A stretch of DNA of 64,000 bases from JACDHG01 sp963811585 (GCA_963811585.1 CAWERR010000008.1:186001-250000); one strand, 5' to 3'. Counted from the first letter of the stretch, positions 28,656-41,391 are shown. Notes: generated from the sequence alone by a model not told the origin. Translations and numbers: made by a program.

Positions 28656-29333
28656 TCAGCGGGCGCGGCGCTTGAGGCGCTCGACGTCCATGATGACGAC
28701 CGAGCGGGCCTCGAGGCGCAGCCAGCCGCGCGAGGCGAAGTCGGCGAGCGCCTTGTTGACGGTCTCGCGCGAGGCGCCGACGAGCTGGGCCAGCTCCTCC
28801 TGGGTGAGGTCGTGGTGGACGTGGACGCCGTCGTCGGCGACCCGGCCGAAGCGCGACGACAGGTCGAGCAGGGCCTTGGCGACCCGGCCGGGCACGTCGG
28901 AGAAGACCAGGTCGGCGACCACGTCGTTGGCCTTGCGCAGCCGGCCGGCGAGCTGGATGAGCAGGCCGCGCGCCACCTCGGGGCGACCGTTGAGCCAGCG
29001 GCCGAGCTCGTCGTGGCTGAGGCTCTGCATCGTGCAGTCGGTGACGGCGGTGACGGTCGCCGAGCGCGGGCCGGGGTCGAACAGGGACAGCTCGCCGAAC
29101 ATCTGGCCCGGGCCGAGGATCGCCAGCAGGTTCTCGCGGCCGTCGGCGGACGTGCGGCCGAGCTTCACCTTGCCGTCGGTGACGACGTACAGCCGGTCGC
29201 CCTCGTCGCCCTCGTGGAACAGCACCTCGCCGCGGCCGAGCTTGTTCTCGCTCATCGACGCGCTCAGCGCCTCGGCGGCCTCGTCGTCGAGTCCGCTGAA
29301 CAGCGGCGCCTGCCGCAGCACTTCGGTGTTCAC
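28656..29333 (-). CDS. crp: cAMP receptor protein family regulator
   Basis: 225 residues, intact; GTG start 29333 (VNTEVLRQAPLFSGLDDEAA). The cyclic-nucleotide domain shows EGDEGDRLYVVTDGKVKLG and the phosphate-binding cassette FGELSLFDPGPRSATVTA (E and R that bind cAMP). The C-terminal winged HTH reads LTQEELAQLVGASRETVNKA and SVVIMDVERLKRRAR. Length and sequence style match M. tuberculosis Crp (Rv3676), a global regulator. It is divergent from nth at 29482, again as in M. tuberculosis. Confidence 0.93.
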   Translation of the reverse strand: MNTEVLRQAPLFSGLDDEAAEALSASMSENKLGRGEVLFHEGDEGDRLYVVTDGKVKLGRTSADGRENLLAILGPGQMFGELSLFDPGPRSATVTAVTDCTMQSLSHDELGRWLNGRPEVARGLLIQLAGRLRKANDVVADLVFSDVPGRVAKALLDLSSRFGRVADDGVHVHHDLTQEELAQLVGASRETVNKALADFASRGWLRLEARSVVIMDVERLKRRAR

Positions 29334-29481
29334 GCATTCCTCCTCGCCGACCGCCCGCGACCCGGCGTGGCATGGGTCACAGTCTGACCTATCGCCGCAG
29401 CGCGATGCCACGGCGGCGCCGTCGGCGGACGCCGTAGGTCTGGGTGCCATGTCCGCCGCGTCACCGCCGTAGGCTGCGCGC

Positions 29482-30221
29482 ATGTCGACCGCGCGCCTCC
29501 GCCGTCCGCGGCGACGCCGCGAGCCGAGCCGCACCGCCCTCGTCCGCCGGGCCCGCCGGATCGACCGGGTGCTGGCCGAGACCTACCCCGACGCGCACTG
29601 CGAGCTCGACTTCACGCAGCCCGTGGCAGCTGCTCATCGTGACCGTGCTGTCGGCGCAGACCACCGACAAGCGGGTCAACTCGGTCAGCCCGGCGCTGTT
29701 CGCCGCTACCCGGGCCCGGCCGAGCTGGCCGCCGCCGACCCCGACGACGGTCGAGGAGATCATCGCGCCGACCGGGCTTCTTCCGGGCCAAGACCGCGTC
29801 GATCATGAAGCTCGCCGCCGCCGTGCTGGAGCGACTTCGGCGGCGAGGTGCCGGGCCGCGCTCGACGACCTGGTCACGCTGCCCGGCGTCGGCCGCAAGA
29901 CCGCCAACGTCGTGCTCGGCGACGCGTTCGGCGTCCCCGGCATCACCGTCGACACCCACTTCGGCCGGCTGGCCCGCCGGTTCGGCTGGACCGAGCGAGA
30001 CCGACCCGGTCAAGGTCGAGCACGAGGTCGGCGCGCTGTTCCCCAAGCGCGACTGGGTGATGCTCAACCACCACGTGATCTGGCACGGCCGGCGCCGCTG
30101 CCATGCCCGCAACCCCGCCTGCGGCGCCTGCCCGTTGGCCCGGCTGTGCCCGGCGTACGGCGAAGGACCGACCGACCCGGTCGAGGCGGCCAAGCTGGTC
30201 CGGACCGAGGGCCGCGCGTGA
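29482..30221 (+). CDS. nth: Endonuclease III (DNA glycosylase/AP lyase)
   Basis: Removes oxidised pyrimidines from DNA. Pieces in order: RRARRIDRVLAETYPDAHCE, LLIVTVLSAQTTDKRVNSVS, PAELAAADPDD-like, then the helix-hairpin-helix LPGVGRKTANVVLGDAFGVP with the catalytic Lys, the catalytic Asp in ITVDTHFGRLARRFGW, and the iron-sulfur loop CHARNPACGACPLARLC (C-x6-C-x2-C-x5-C). Frame breaks lie near 29625, 29700, 29780, 29840 and 29995. The stop overlaps the GTG of the next gene (GTGA). Confidence 0.92.
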
Positions 30222-30882
30222 GCGCACGCCGACCCGGGTGGCTGGTCGCTCGCCGCGTCGGCGCTGCTCGCCGCGCTGGTCTGCTCGGCGTGCGCCGACG
30301 ACGCCGCGATCTCGACCGTACTACGTCCTACGACCCCGACGACTGCTCCGCGTCGACGTCGACACCCCCGAGCTGCGCGCGCAGAAGGCCGCGGCGGGCA
30401 TCGACCGACTGCCCGCGACGTCGACGCGACGCCGCGGCGTCGCCGGCGGGCTGCCCGACGTCACGTTGCCCTGCCTGGGCGGCGGCCGCGACGTCGACCT
30501 GGCCGGCCTGCCGCGAGCCCGCCGTGCTCAACTTCTGGGCGCAGACTGCGGGCCGTGCCGCAGCGAGGCGCCGCTCTTCCAGCAGCTGCACGAGCAGCCG
30601 GCGACCAGGTGCGCGTGATCGGCATCGACTACAGGACCCGCAGCCCGGCAAGGCGCATCGCCTTCGCCGACGAGCTCGGCCTGACCTACCCGCTGCTCGG
30701 CCGACCCCGAGGCGGCCACCCGGACGCCGATGCGCGTCCAGGGCCTGCCGATGACGTTCTTCGTCGACGCCGACGGCGAGGTCGACCACACCAGAGACGG
30801 CGCCGTCGAGTCCGCCGACGAGCTGGCCGACCTGCTCGACGAGCACCTCGGCGTCGACGCGGCCTGGGTGACGCCGCCATGA
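30218..30882 (+). CDS. Secreted thioredoxin-like protein (TlpA/ResA type)
   Basis: GTG start. The N terminus, once the frame is restored, is hydrophobic (LAASALLAALVCSACADDA), a signal peptide or lipoprotein anchor. The thioredoxin fold follows: PDVTLPCLGGGRDVDLAGLP, VLNFWAQT, then a CGPC redox motif (codons near 30547-30558), VRVIGIDY, FADELGLTYPLL, VQGLPMTFFVDADGEV (cis-Pro) and ADELADLLDEHLG. At least eight frame breaks. It corresponds to Rv3673c. It probably acts as an extracytoplasmic thiol-disulfide oxidoreductase. The TGA overlaps the next ATG. Confidence 0.82.
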
Positions 30883-31576
30883 CCCCGCCCGACGTCCGAG
30901 TCGTGCCCGGATGGCTGACGGCCGGCTCGTCGAGCGGCCTCGACGAGTCGTCCGAGGGCACGACCTCGCGGTCGGCTGACCGCCGCCTGCCAGGGCACTG
31001 ACGCCGCGGCGGCCTCGGTGCTGATCTCGTTCGGCGACGAGCACGTCCGACGAGCCCGAGGTGCTGCTGACTCGAGCGGCCACGACATGCGCTCGCATGC
31101 CGGGCAGGTCGCGTTCCCCGGCGGCGCGCAGGACCCCGAGGACGCCGACGAGGTCGCTGCTGCCCTGCGCGAGGCCGAGGAGGAGACCGGGCTCGACCCG
31201 GCGGCGTCGACGTGTTCGGCGCGCTGCCGCCGCTCTGGCTGCCGCCGAGCAACTTCGTCGTCACGCCGGTGCTCGGCTGGTGGCGCGTACCCCGTCCGGT
31301 CCGGGCCGTCGATCCGGCCGAGACCGCGTCGGTCCACATCGTCCCGCATCGCCGAGCTCGCTCGACCCGGCCAACCGGGTCACGATCCGTCACCCGTCGG
31401 GTTACCGCGGGCCGGGGTTCCTGGTCCGCGGCCTGGTCGTCTGGGGCTTCACCGCCGGCCTGCTCGTCCGGCTGTTCGGCGTCGCCGGCTGGGAGCGGCC
31501 GTGGGACGCCACGCGGGTCGAGTCGACCTGCCCGACGGCGCTGGTGCAGAGCTCGATGCGCGATCTCGAGCGCTGA
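30879..31576 (+). CDS. NUDIX hydrolase, CoA-pyrophosphatase type
   Basis: MTPPDVRVVPGWLTA start. After breaks it continues AAASVLISFGDEHV and VLLTR, then the NUDIX/UPF0035 signature SHAGQVAFPGGAQDPED, ALREAEEETGLDP (Nudix box), ALPPLWLPPSNFVVTPVLGW and IRHPSGYRGPGFLVRGLVVW. Corresponds to Rv3672c. CoA pyrophosphatases cleave CoA or acyl-CoA to phosphopantetheine and 3',5'-ADP. The C-terminal frame after about 31500 is ambiguous. It is followed after 12 bases by marP. Confidence 0.82.
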
Positions 31577-31588
31577 GCAGGTCGAGCC

Positions 31589-32771
31589 GTGAACGCCCTC
31601 GACGTCCTGCTCATCGTCGCCGTCGTCATCTACGCCTTCTCCGGCTACCAGCAGGGCTTCCTCGTCGGCTCGGCGGCGACGGTCGGGCTGCTGGTCGGCG
31701 GGTTCATCGGCGTCCGGGTCACGCCGCTGCTGCTCGACGGGTTCGACCAGGGGTCTCGGTGTCGATGGCGGCGCTGCTGGTCGTGCTGGCGTGCGCGTTC
31801 CTGGGCCAGGCCCTCGGTGGCTTTCGTCGGCGGGCAGCTGCGCAATCGGGTGACCTGGCGGCCCGCCCGGGTGGTCGACGCGCTGAGTGGGGCGGCGCTG
31901 AGCGTCGTGGCGATGCTGCTCATCGCCTGGGTGCTGGGCGTCGCGGCCAGCGGCGCTCAGTGCCGGTGCTCAACAGGAGGTCCGCAACTCCGTCGGTGCT
32001 GCAGGCGCGTCGACCAGGCGCTGCCGGGCGACTCCGACCGGGTCCTGTCGGCGTTCAACTCGCTGGTCGACTCGTCGCGCTTCCCGCGCTACCTCGAGCC
32101 GTTCGCCCCCGAGCGGATCAAGCCCGTGCCGGCGCCGACCGCTGAGGTCGCCAGCACGGCCTGGCGTGGTCGCGGCGCGAGAGCGTGGTCAAGATCCTCG
32201 GCATCGCCGACCGCCTGCTCCCGCACCTCGAGGGCAGTGGGTTCGTCTACGCCGACGCAGCGGGTGATGACCAACGCGCACGTGGTCGCCGGTGTCGACC
32301 GCCCGGTCGTCCGGATCGACGACGACGACTACCGCGCACGGGTCGTCTACTACGACCCCGACGTCGACGTGGCCGTGCTCGAGGTGCCCGACCTCGACGC
32401 GCCCGTCGCTCGAGTTCGCCACGATCAGGCCGACGTCGGGGACTCCGGCCGCCGTGCTGGGCTACCCCGAGAACGGGCCGTACGACGTCCAGCCTGCCCG
32501 GATCCGGGAGAAGAAGACGCTGCGCAGCCCCAACATCTACGGCGACGAGACCGTCTACCGCGAGGTCTACTCGATCTACTCGACCGTCCGGCAGGGCAAC
32601 TCCGGCGGTCCGCTCGTCGACGTCAGCGGCGACGTGCTCGGCGTGATCTTCGCGGCGTCGATCACCGACGCCCACACCGGCTATGCGCTCACCGCCGAGC
32701 AGGTCTCCGAGGCTGCCGACGGCGGCAACACCGCAGCCGAACCGGTCGATACCGGTGACTGCGCTCTCTAG
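31589..32771 (+). CDS. marP: Membrane serine protease MarP (acid-resistance protease)
   Basis: GTG start. The N-terminal colicin-V-production-like domain has four hydrophobic helices (VLLIVAVVIYAFSGYQQGFL, AATVGLLVGGFIGVRVTPLL, ...). A trypsin-like periplasmic protease follows: ESVVKILGIAD, catalytic His in VMTNAHVVAGVDRPVV, Asp in YYDPDVDVAVLEVPDLD, and Ser in STVRQGNSGGPLVDVSG. It ends VDTGDCAL. Frame breaks lie near 31752, 31815, 31955-32010, 32160, 32260 and 32410. MarP of M. tuberculosis (Rv3671c) keeps intrabacterial pH and cleaves the hydrolase RipA. The same neighbours flank it here. Confidence 0.9.
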
Positions 32772-33664
32772 TCGCCGGGCCTGAGAGCCAGCGCAGCAGC
32801 GCCGCCGTCACATCTGCGGGCGGCTCCTCGTGCGGGAAGTGCCCGGCGTCTGCGACGCGCACTGTCTCGCACTGCGCTGTCACGTGCCGGGCCGCGGCCG
32901 CGATCGCCTGAGACTCAGCACCGGGTCGTCGGCGCCGACGACCTGCAGCACTGGTACGTCGATCGGGCGCCTCAGCAGTGCCGCAAACGCCCGGCCGTCG
33001 GCCCGCAGCCGCGACCTGAACAGCCAGCGGTGGTACTCCAGCGCGCAGTGCGGCGACGGCCAGACGCCGAGCGCCTCGCGGTAGTTCGCGACCTCCTCCG
33101 CCGACGGGAACTGACGACGTGGCGACGACCAAGCCGCCAGGTGTCGGGTGAGGTAGGCGCCGCGCATGATCCGCCGCTCAGGCAGCCACGGACCTGCATC
33201 GCGAGCAGGTGCAGCAGCGCGGGCCGCCGGCCCGCCGACCGAGGCGCAGCATCTCGGTCGGATGCGGGGCCGCGACGCCGCACAGGGCTCCCACGCAGTC
33301 GGGCTGGGCCGGCGGCGACGGCCCAGGCGACGTACCCGCCCCAGCCCTGACCGACGACGACGGCTCGCGGGCCCCGAGGGAGCGGATCGATGCCGGCGAC
33401 GTCGGCCGCCAGGGTCATCGGGTCGTAGCCGCGGGGGGTCTTGTCGCTGCCGCCGTAGCCGCGCAGGTCCATGGCGACGGCGCGATAGCCGGCCGCTGCG
33501 AGGGCGGGCAGCTGATGCCGCCACGACCACCAGTACTGCGGGAAGCCGTGCAGGAAGAGCACGAGCGGGCCGGTGCCGACGTCGGCGACACGGAAGCGGG
33601 CTCCGTTGGCCGCGACGTGACGCAGTCGCCATGGCGCGTCGTTAGCCGGGGACCCCGCCGGCAC
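32769..33664 (-). CDS. Alpha/beta hydrolase, epoxide-hydrolase-like (EphE position)
   Basis: Begins MPAGSPANDAPWRLRHVAAN and then GPLVLFLHGFPQYWWSWRHQ (HGFP oxyanion motif). AVAMDLRGYGGSDKTPRGYD follows, then a nucleophile region AVVVGQGWGGYVAWAVA. The usual Asp nucleophile in GHDWGG is Gln-Gly here (GQGWGG), so catalysis is doubtful or altered. Later EYHRWLFRSRLRADGRAF, VPVLQVVGADDPVLS and ADAGHFPHEEPPADVTAALL (His). Breaks lie near 33350-33130 and 32880. Position matches Rv3670. The final frame is unclear. Confidence 0.75.
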
Positions 33665-33673
33665 CTGATCGGG

Positions 33674-34078
33674 TCAGCCGCGCTTGAGGATCTGTTTGTT
33701 GCTCTTCATCGCGGCGATCGTCTGCTCCGGCGCCTTGACCTTCTTGAACTTCTTAAGCCGATGAACGCCAGCAGAGCCAGCGATCAGCACGTAGACGCCG
33801 AACACGATCAGGAACGCGGTCGCGGGTCCTGCAGTCCAGCCAGTCCAGGAACAGCCGAACGCGATCGAGATCATGACGATCGCCAGGAGGACGAGGAAGG
33901 CCGCAGCCGCGAACAGCGCAGCCCCGAGCCCGCCGGCCTGGACGCTGAACTTGAGCTCGGTCTTGGCCAGCTGGATCTCGTTGCGAATCAGGGAGGAGAG
34001 GTCGCGCGTGGTGTCGGCGACGAGCCGACCGATCGTCGGCTCTTCGTCCGGCGCTGGACCCGGCTTCGTGGTCGCCAT
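33674..34078 (-). CDS. Phage holin family protein (Actino_Holin-X/DUF1469)
   Basis: 134 residues. N-terminal amphipathic helix (TIGRLVADTTRDLSSLIRNE, IQLAKTELKFSVQ), then two hydrophobic segments (GAALFAAAAFLVLLAIVMIS and TAFLIVFGVYVLIAGSAGV) and a Lys-rich tail (LKKFKKVKAPEQTIAAMKSN). This is the arrangement of DUF1469 membrane proteins (Rv3669 position). Despite the family name there is no evidence of a lytic role. It precedes the hydrolase gene on the same strand. Confidence 0.82.
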   Translation of the reverse strand: MATTKPGPAPDEEPTIGRLVADTTRDLSSLIRNEIQLAKTELKFSVQAGGLGAALFAAAAFLVLLAIVMISIAFGCSWTGWTAGPATAFLIVFGVYVLIAGSAGVHRLKKFKKVKAPEQTIAAMKSNKQILKRG

Positions 34079-34141
34079 CGGTGTCCTCTCATCGCTACGA
34101 CCGGTGGCACCGGTCCCGTTCGACAGGGAAACCCTACGACG

Positions 34142-35374
34142 TCAGCCCCCGTCCCGCGATTCGATGGCGCGGTTGCGGCGTCGCAGTAGGACGGCGGCGA
34201 CCAGCCCGGACACCAGCGAGCCGATGAGCACCGCGGTCTTTGCGGGCTCCGCCTGCGCATCCTCGAAGGCCAGCTCGGCGATCAGCAGCGACACTGTGAA
34301 CCCGATCCCGGACAGGACCGCGACCCCGGCCACATCGCGCCAGCCGATCTCGGCGGCGAGCTCAGCACGGGTCGCAGCCGTCACGAGCCAGGCGCCAGCG
34401 AGGACTCCGATGGTCTTGCCGACGACGAGGCCAAGCACGATTCCGATCACGATCGGGTCGCTGAACAGGTCGAAGCCTGTCGTCGTGACAACGACCCCGG
34501 CGGACATCAACGCGAAGAACGGCACGGCGAGTCCGGCTGACAGCGGGCGGAGCCGGTGATCCAGGCGCTCCGCGGGAGAGTCCACCTCATCCTGGTCGGG
34601 CCGGACCCGGGTGAGCAGGCCGAGCGCGACGCCGGCGATCGTGGCGTGGACGCCGCTCTCGTACACCAGCCACCAGCAAGCGACGGCCAGCGGGACGTAG
34701 ATCGGCCAGCCCACCACCCGCGACCGCTGCAGCACGGCATACAGAAGGAGCAGAGCAGCGGCCCCGGCGAGCGGGAGCAGCGCGATGCTGCTGGTGAACA
34801 CGGTGGCGATGACGAGTATCGCGCCGAGGTCGTCGACAACCGCGAGGGTCAGCAGGAATGCCCGCAGCGACGAGGGCAGCGAACGTCCCACGACGGCGAG
34901 CACAGCCAAGGCGAACGCGATGTCGGTGGCCATCGGGACTGCCCAGCCGTCCAGGTCCCCGCCTGGCGAGACCGCGTTGACTGCTAGGTAGATGACCGCC
35001 GGGACGACCATCCCGCCGAGCGCCGCCGACACCGGGACGAGGGCGTCGGCCGGGTTGGCAAGGCTGCCCACCGTCAGCTCGCGCTTGAGCTCGAGGCCGG
35101 CGAGGAAGAAGAAGATGGCAAGACCGGCTTCGGCTGCCCAGTGCTCGATCGTCAGCGGCCCGAGGTCGAAATGGATGAAGGACGAGTAGGCGTCTCCCCA
35201 GGCCGAGTTGGCCCAGACGAGGGCAATGACGCCGGTAGCCAATAGGAGCGCGCCGCCGACGGTCTCCTGCCGGAGTATGTCGGCGACGACCTTGGCCTCG
35301 TGGGCACCAGGTGCCGACCACACCTGCCGCCGGCTCGGCGGGTCAGGTGTTGGCGGAGAGCTCGGTGGTGGCAC
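34142..35374 (-). CDS. nhaA: Na+/H+ antiporter NhaA
   Basis: 410 residues, unbroken, 11-12 hydrophobic helices. Motifs include FFFLAGLELKREL (about residues 88-100), ATDIAFALAV (about 149-158) and the ion-binding pair in LAVVDDLGAILVIA (Asp181 and Asp182), equivalent to the two essential aspartates of E. coli NhaA. A further Lys in the VVGKTIGVL segment supports the fold. It exports Na+ in exchange for protons and regulates pH. The N-terminal 25 residues are Pro/Ser-rich. Stands alone on the minus strand. Confidence 0.95.
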   Translation of the reverse strand: MPPPSSPPTPDPPSRRQVWSAPGAHEAKVVADILRQETVGGALLLATGVIALVWANSAWGDAYSSFIHFDLGPLTIEHWAAEAGLAIFFFLAGLELKRELTVGSLANPADALVPVSAALGGMVVPAVIYLAVNAVSPGGDLDGWAVPMATDIAFALAVLAVVGRSLPSSLRAFLLTLAVVDDLGAILVIATVFTSSIALLPLAGAAALLLLYAVLQRSRVVGWPIYVPLAVACWWLVYESGVHATIAGVALGLLTRVRPDQDEVDSPAERLDHRLRPLSAGLAVPFFALMSAGVVVTTTGFDLFSDPIVIGIVLGLVVGKTIGVLAGAWLVTAATRAELAAEIGWRDVAGVAVLSGIGFTVSLLIAELAFEDAQAEPAKTAVLIGSLVSGLVAAVLLRRRNRAIESRDGG

Positions 35375-35388
35375 CCGTCAATAATGGC

Positions 35389-35413
35389 GGTGATCTCGAC
35401 AAGCTCGATCACC
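35389..35413. repeat. Palindromic repeat, copy C
   Basis: GGTGATC and GATCACC flank TCGACAAGCTC. The sequence GATCTCGACAAGCTCGATCA is the same as in copy A. A short duplicate of ATCACCGGAGGGG follows at 35427-35441. Located between nhaA and acs. Confidence 0.7.
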
Positions 35414-35457
35414 GGAGGGGGTAGCCAATCACCGGAGGGGTGCCGATCAGCGGCGCG

Positions 35458-37453
<1,996 letters not shown>

Positions 37454-37651
37454 AACACTCACCTCAGCATGTCGGCGGTTGCGGGGCAACCGCTGTCGGA
37501 CGGTTCCGCGCAGACTCGGCGGGTGTCTGGCGCGGCGCGGCCGCTCCTCCGTGATCGGCCTGTCGTGATGGGCGGGTGTGCGCGAGTGGGGCCTCGGACG
37601 CACACCCGCCCCTGTCGTGGGTGCTTACGACAGCTGTCAGGTCGGAGATGG

Positions 37652-39341
37652 TCAGTGCGCGACCGCCTTCTCGGAGCCGGCGCCGGTGAGGGCCCGCACC
37701 TCGAGCTCGTTGTAACGGCTCTCGGCCCTGTCGTCACGGCGACGTGATGGTGCCGAGGTAGCCCATCAGGAAGCCGAACGGGATCGACACGATGCCCGGG
37801 TTCTCAGCGGGAAGCACGAAGTCGGTGCCGGGCCGAACAGTGCGGCTCGCCGGTTTCCGGTGACCTTGCCGGAGACGACTGGCGAGAAGAACACCAGCCC
37901 GACGCACATGACCAGCCCGCCGTAGATGCTCCAGCGGCGCCGCGGGTGTTGAAGCGTCGCCAGAACAGGTTGAAGATCAGCGAAGGCAGGTTTGCCGAAG
38001 CGGCGACCGCGAAGGCGAGCGCCACCAGGAAGGCGATGTTGAGGCTCTTGGCGGGGATCGCGAGCAGGATCGCGACGAAGCCGATGACGAAGGCGGCGAC
38101 GCGGGCCACCTTGACCTCCTGCTTCTCGGTCGCCTCACCCTTCTGGATCACGTTCGGCGTACAGGTCGTGCGCGACCGAGGAGGCAGAGGTCAGGGTCAG
38201 TCCGGCGACCACCGCAAGGATGGTGGCGAACGCCACCGCCGAGATCAGCGCGAGCAAGATAGCGCCTCCCGCGGAGCCGGGGCCGCCGCCGACGTCCTCG
38301 GCGAGCAGTGGCGAGGCTAGGTTGCCGGTACTCTCCACGATCTCGGCCTGACCCTCCTCCTCGACCAGCGCGGCGGCGCCGAAGCCGAGCACCAGCGTCA
38401 TCAGGTAGAACGAGCCGATCAGGCCGATCGCCCACAGCACTGACTTCCGCGCGTCTGCGCGAGGTCGGCACCGTGTAGAAGCGGATCAGGATGTGCGGCA
38501 GGCCGGCGGTGCCGAGCACCAACGCGAGACCCGAGCGAGATGAAGTCGATCTTGCAGTGGTCGTCGCGCCGTACTTCAGACCGGGCTCGAGGAAGGCCGA
38601 CGCGTCCTTGCCCGGCTTCCTTCGAGCATCGGTGGCGGCGTAGTCGTCACCCGCGGTCCCGAGCATGTCGGACAGGTTGAAGTGGAAGTTGGCCAGCACC
38701 AGGAAGGTGATCAGGATGGTGCCCGCCATCAGCAACACGGCTTTGACGATCTGCACCCAGGTGGTGCCCTTCATGCCGCCGACAGACGACATAGAAGATC
38801 ATCAGCAGCGCCGACGCCGACGATCGTCAGTTCTTCGCGCCCTCGCTGGTCACGCCGAGCAGCAGGGTCACTAGCGCGCCCGCACCGACCATCTGGGCGA
38901 GCAGGTAGAAGATCGACACGACGACGGTGGAGGTCGCGGCTGCGGTGCGGACCGGGGTCTGCCTCATCCGGTACGCGAGCTGGTCGGCCATCGTGTAGCG
39001 GCCGGAGTTCCGCAGCAGCTCGGCGACCAGCAGCAGGGCGACGAGCCACGCAACCAGGAAGCCGATCGAGTAGAGGAAGCCGTCGTACCCGTACAACGCA
39101 ATGGCGCCGGAGATGCCGAGGAACGACGCAGCGGACATGTAGTCGCCGGAGATAGCAAGGCCGTTCTGGGAGCCGGAGAAGTTGCGGCCGCCGGCGTAGT
39201 AGTCGGCGGCGCCCTTGGTGTCTGCGGCTGGCCCAGAACGTGATGCCGACGGTGATCGCGCACGACGACAAGGAAGAGGGCGGTGGTCAGCGCCTGGGTT
39301 GCGTCCTCAGACAGAGCGACCATGGTCTGCTCGGCACTCAT
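37652..39341 (-). CDS. Solute:sodium symporter, acetate permease type
   Basis: SSS-family transporter next to acs, so acetate or another short monocarboxylate is the likely substrate. Starts MSAEQTMVALSEDATQALTT. Then LAISGDYMSAASFLGISGAI (signature), FLYSIGFLVAWLVALLLVAE, LRNSGRYTMADQLAYRMRQT, SVGGMKGTTWVQIVKAVLLM, LALVLGTAGLPHILIRFYTV and AILLALISAVAFATILAVVA. It ends with NPGIVSIPFGFLMGYLGTI and a cytosolic tail. About ten frame breaks. The ATG overlaps the stop of the DUF485 gene (ATGA), the standard yjcH-actP arrangement. Confidence 0.88.
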
Positions 39342-39671
39342 CGGGGGCCCTCCTCGTCGTAGCCGCCTTGCAGGCGCGCCGCAAGCGGGTCGAGTTCACG
39401 GTTGGCGTACGAGCTGTACAGCCAGCGCGATGATGAAGGTCGAGGCGAACTGCAGCAGGCCGAAGATGAGCGCGACATTGATGTTCCCGAACACCTTCGT
39501 CGACATGAAGTCATGCGCACACGACGACATGACGACGTAGAGCAGGTACCAGCCCATGAACGCAACCGTCCACGGGATGACGAACGCCCGGAACTTCCGT
39601 CGAAGCTCCTGGAAGTCAGCACTGGCGTGCATCTCTTCGTAGATCCGGTGTTGATCCGGGAGTTCCTGCAT
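39338..39671 (-). CDS. DUF485 family membrane protein
   Basis: Small partner of ActP-type symporters (YjcH). Two transmembrane helices: VIPWTVAFMGWYLLYVVMSS and VALIFGLLQFASTFIIALAV. Start MQELPDQHRIYEEMHASADF, then QELRRKFRAFV, with the motif FMSTKVFGNINV. One frame break near 39425; the restored tail reads SYANRELDPLAARLQGG and stops at 39338-39340, overlapping the symporter ATG. About 110 residues. Confidence 0.88.
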
Positions 39672-39888
39672 GGCTACACCTCGCTGCCGTTGGGTGACGG
39701 CCTGTCACCAAGTCATGAACGTAGGGCCAAGGGCGGGCGTGGCGGCAGCGTCGTCGGGGGCTTTCGCGGTCAGTGGTGTGGATCCTTCGTCGTGCGGCGA
39801 AGGGACGCGCGACGAACGGTCGGGCTGGCGCGACCAGCGGCTGCCAGGTCGCACTCTGGACAAGCCTTCCGTGGATCAACGCGCCGAT

Positions 39889-41391
39889 CTAGCGGCCTCC
39901 GGACCGCGGTCGACAGTCGAGGTGTTCGGGGGTGTGCAGCCGGACCATGGTGCGAGCGACCTGCGCGGGTATCTGCTGCGCCGTCAGCTTCGATACGACC
40001 ACCATCGTCGCGAACGAGGCCGGCACCGATCACGCGCCGGCTGCGCCAGCAACGTGCCGAACCAGTCGCCGGCCGAGGTTGGCGACGATCGTCGAGTACG
40101 ACGCCGAGGCCGCTGAGCGTGCCGCCGACGAGCGAGGCCGGCGCCGGCGCCGGCGGCTGTGAGCCCGCGCCACCAGATGCCGAGGACGAGCAGCGGGCAG
40201 AAGGTCGACGCCGCTACGGCGAAGGCGAGCCCCACGGCGTTGGCGACAGGTACGTCGGAGCCGACCAACGCAAGGGCCAGCGGCACGGTCACGGCGACCG
40301 ACGCCGCTATCCGGAAGGCCGCTACGCCGTGGAGGTCGGAGCCACGCAGATAGCGGCCGAACAAGTCTTGGCTGAGCACGCCTGCGACCGACACGGTGAG
40401 GCCTGAGCAAGTGGACAGGAACGCCGCGAAGGCCCCGGCCGCGACAAGCGCTCCGAGCAGCTCGCCTCCGACCCCGCCGATCATCCGCCCCGGCAGCTCG
40501 AGCACGACGGTGTCCTGGCCGGCGAGGTCTGGGGCATAGATGCGACCGAGCGCACCGTAGGCGGCTGGCATCAGGTAGAAGATTCCGAGGAGGCCGAGCA
40601 CGACCAGGGTCGTCCGGCGGGCCTGCCGGCCGTCAGGGTTCGTGTAGAAGCGCACCAGCACGTGGGGCAGGCCCATCGTGCCGAGGAAGGTCGCCAGGAT
40701 CAGCGAGTAGGTGCTGTAGAGCGGAGTGGCTGCGATCGGGTTGCGGCACGGGGTCTGCGTCTGGAATGACGGCGCGCCGTCACCGTGCCACACCATGACC
40801 AGGAAGATCAGCGGCAGGGCGATCGCCGTCAGCTTCAGCCAGTACTGGAACGCCTGCACGAACGTGATGCTGCGCATCCCGCCTGCTACGGCGTTGACAG
40901 ACGACGACGGCTGCCACCAGGACCCCGCCGAGCCACTGTGGCGCGCCGGTCACCGTTTGGAGAGTGACGCCGGCGCCCTGGAACTGCGGCATCAGGTAGA
41001 GCCAGCCGATGAGGACCACTAGCAGGCTGCTCCAACGACGTACCTGGCCAGACTCGAGCCGCGCCTCGGCGAAGTCCGGGAGCGTGTAGGCGCCGCTGCG
41101 TCGCAGGGGTGCGGCCACGAGGACGAGCAGCACGAGGTAGCCCGCGGTCCAGCCGACGGGGTACCAGAGCATGTCCGAGCCGTAGGTGAGGATCAGGCCG
41201 GCGATGCCGAGGAACGATGCCGCCGAGAGGTACTCGCCGCCGATCGCCGACGCATTGAGCACCGGCCCCACCGACCGCGACGCGACGTAGAAGTCGCTTG
41301 TGGTGCGGCTGATCCGCAGGCCGAACGCGCCGATCGTGGCGGTGGCGACCGAGACGAGGACGACGGCGGTCCAGCCCGCGGCGGCGTTCAT
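39889..41391 (-). CDS. Solute:sodium symporter, second paralogue
   Basis: Second ActP-like SSS transporter. MNAAAGWTAVVLVSVATATI, FYVASRSVGPVLNASAIGGE, YLSAASFLGIAGLILTYGSD (family signature), LRRSGAYTLPDFAEARLESG, QFQGAGVTLQTVTGAPQWLG. After a break near 40905: GMRSITFVQAFQYWLKLTAI, LATFLGTMGLPHVLVRFYTN, AFAAFLSTCSGLTVSVAGVL and AFAVAASTFCPLLVLGIWWR. The tail frame breaks near 40170-40030; the restored frame ends VRLHTPEHLDCRPRSGGR. The start overlaps the stop of the small membrane protein upstream. Substrate probably a short-chain carboxylate. Confidence 0.86.

Noticed and set aside
33674..34078. Prophage, because of the 'holin' family name.
   Set aside because: No other phage genes surround it. 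The family is a widespread actinobacterial chromosomal protein in this conserved location.
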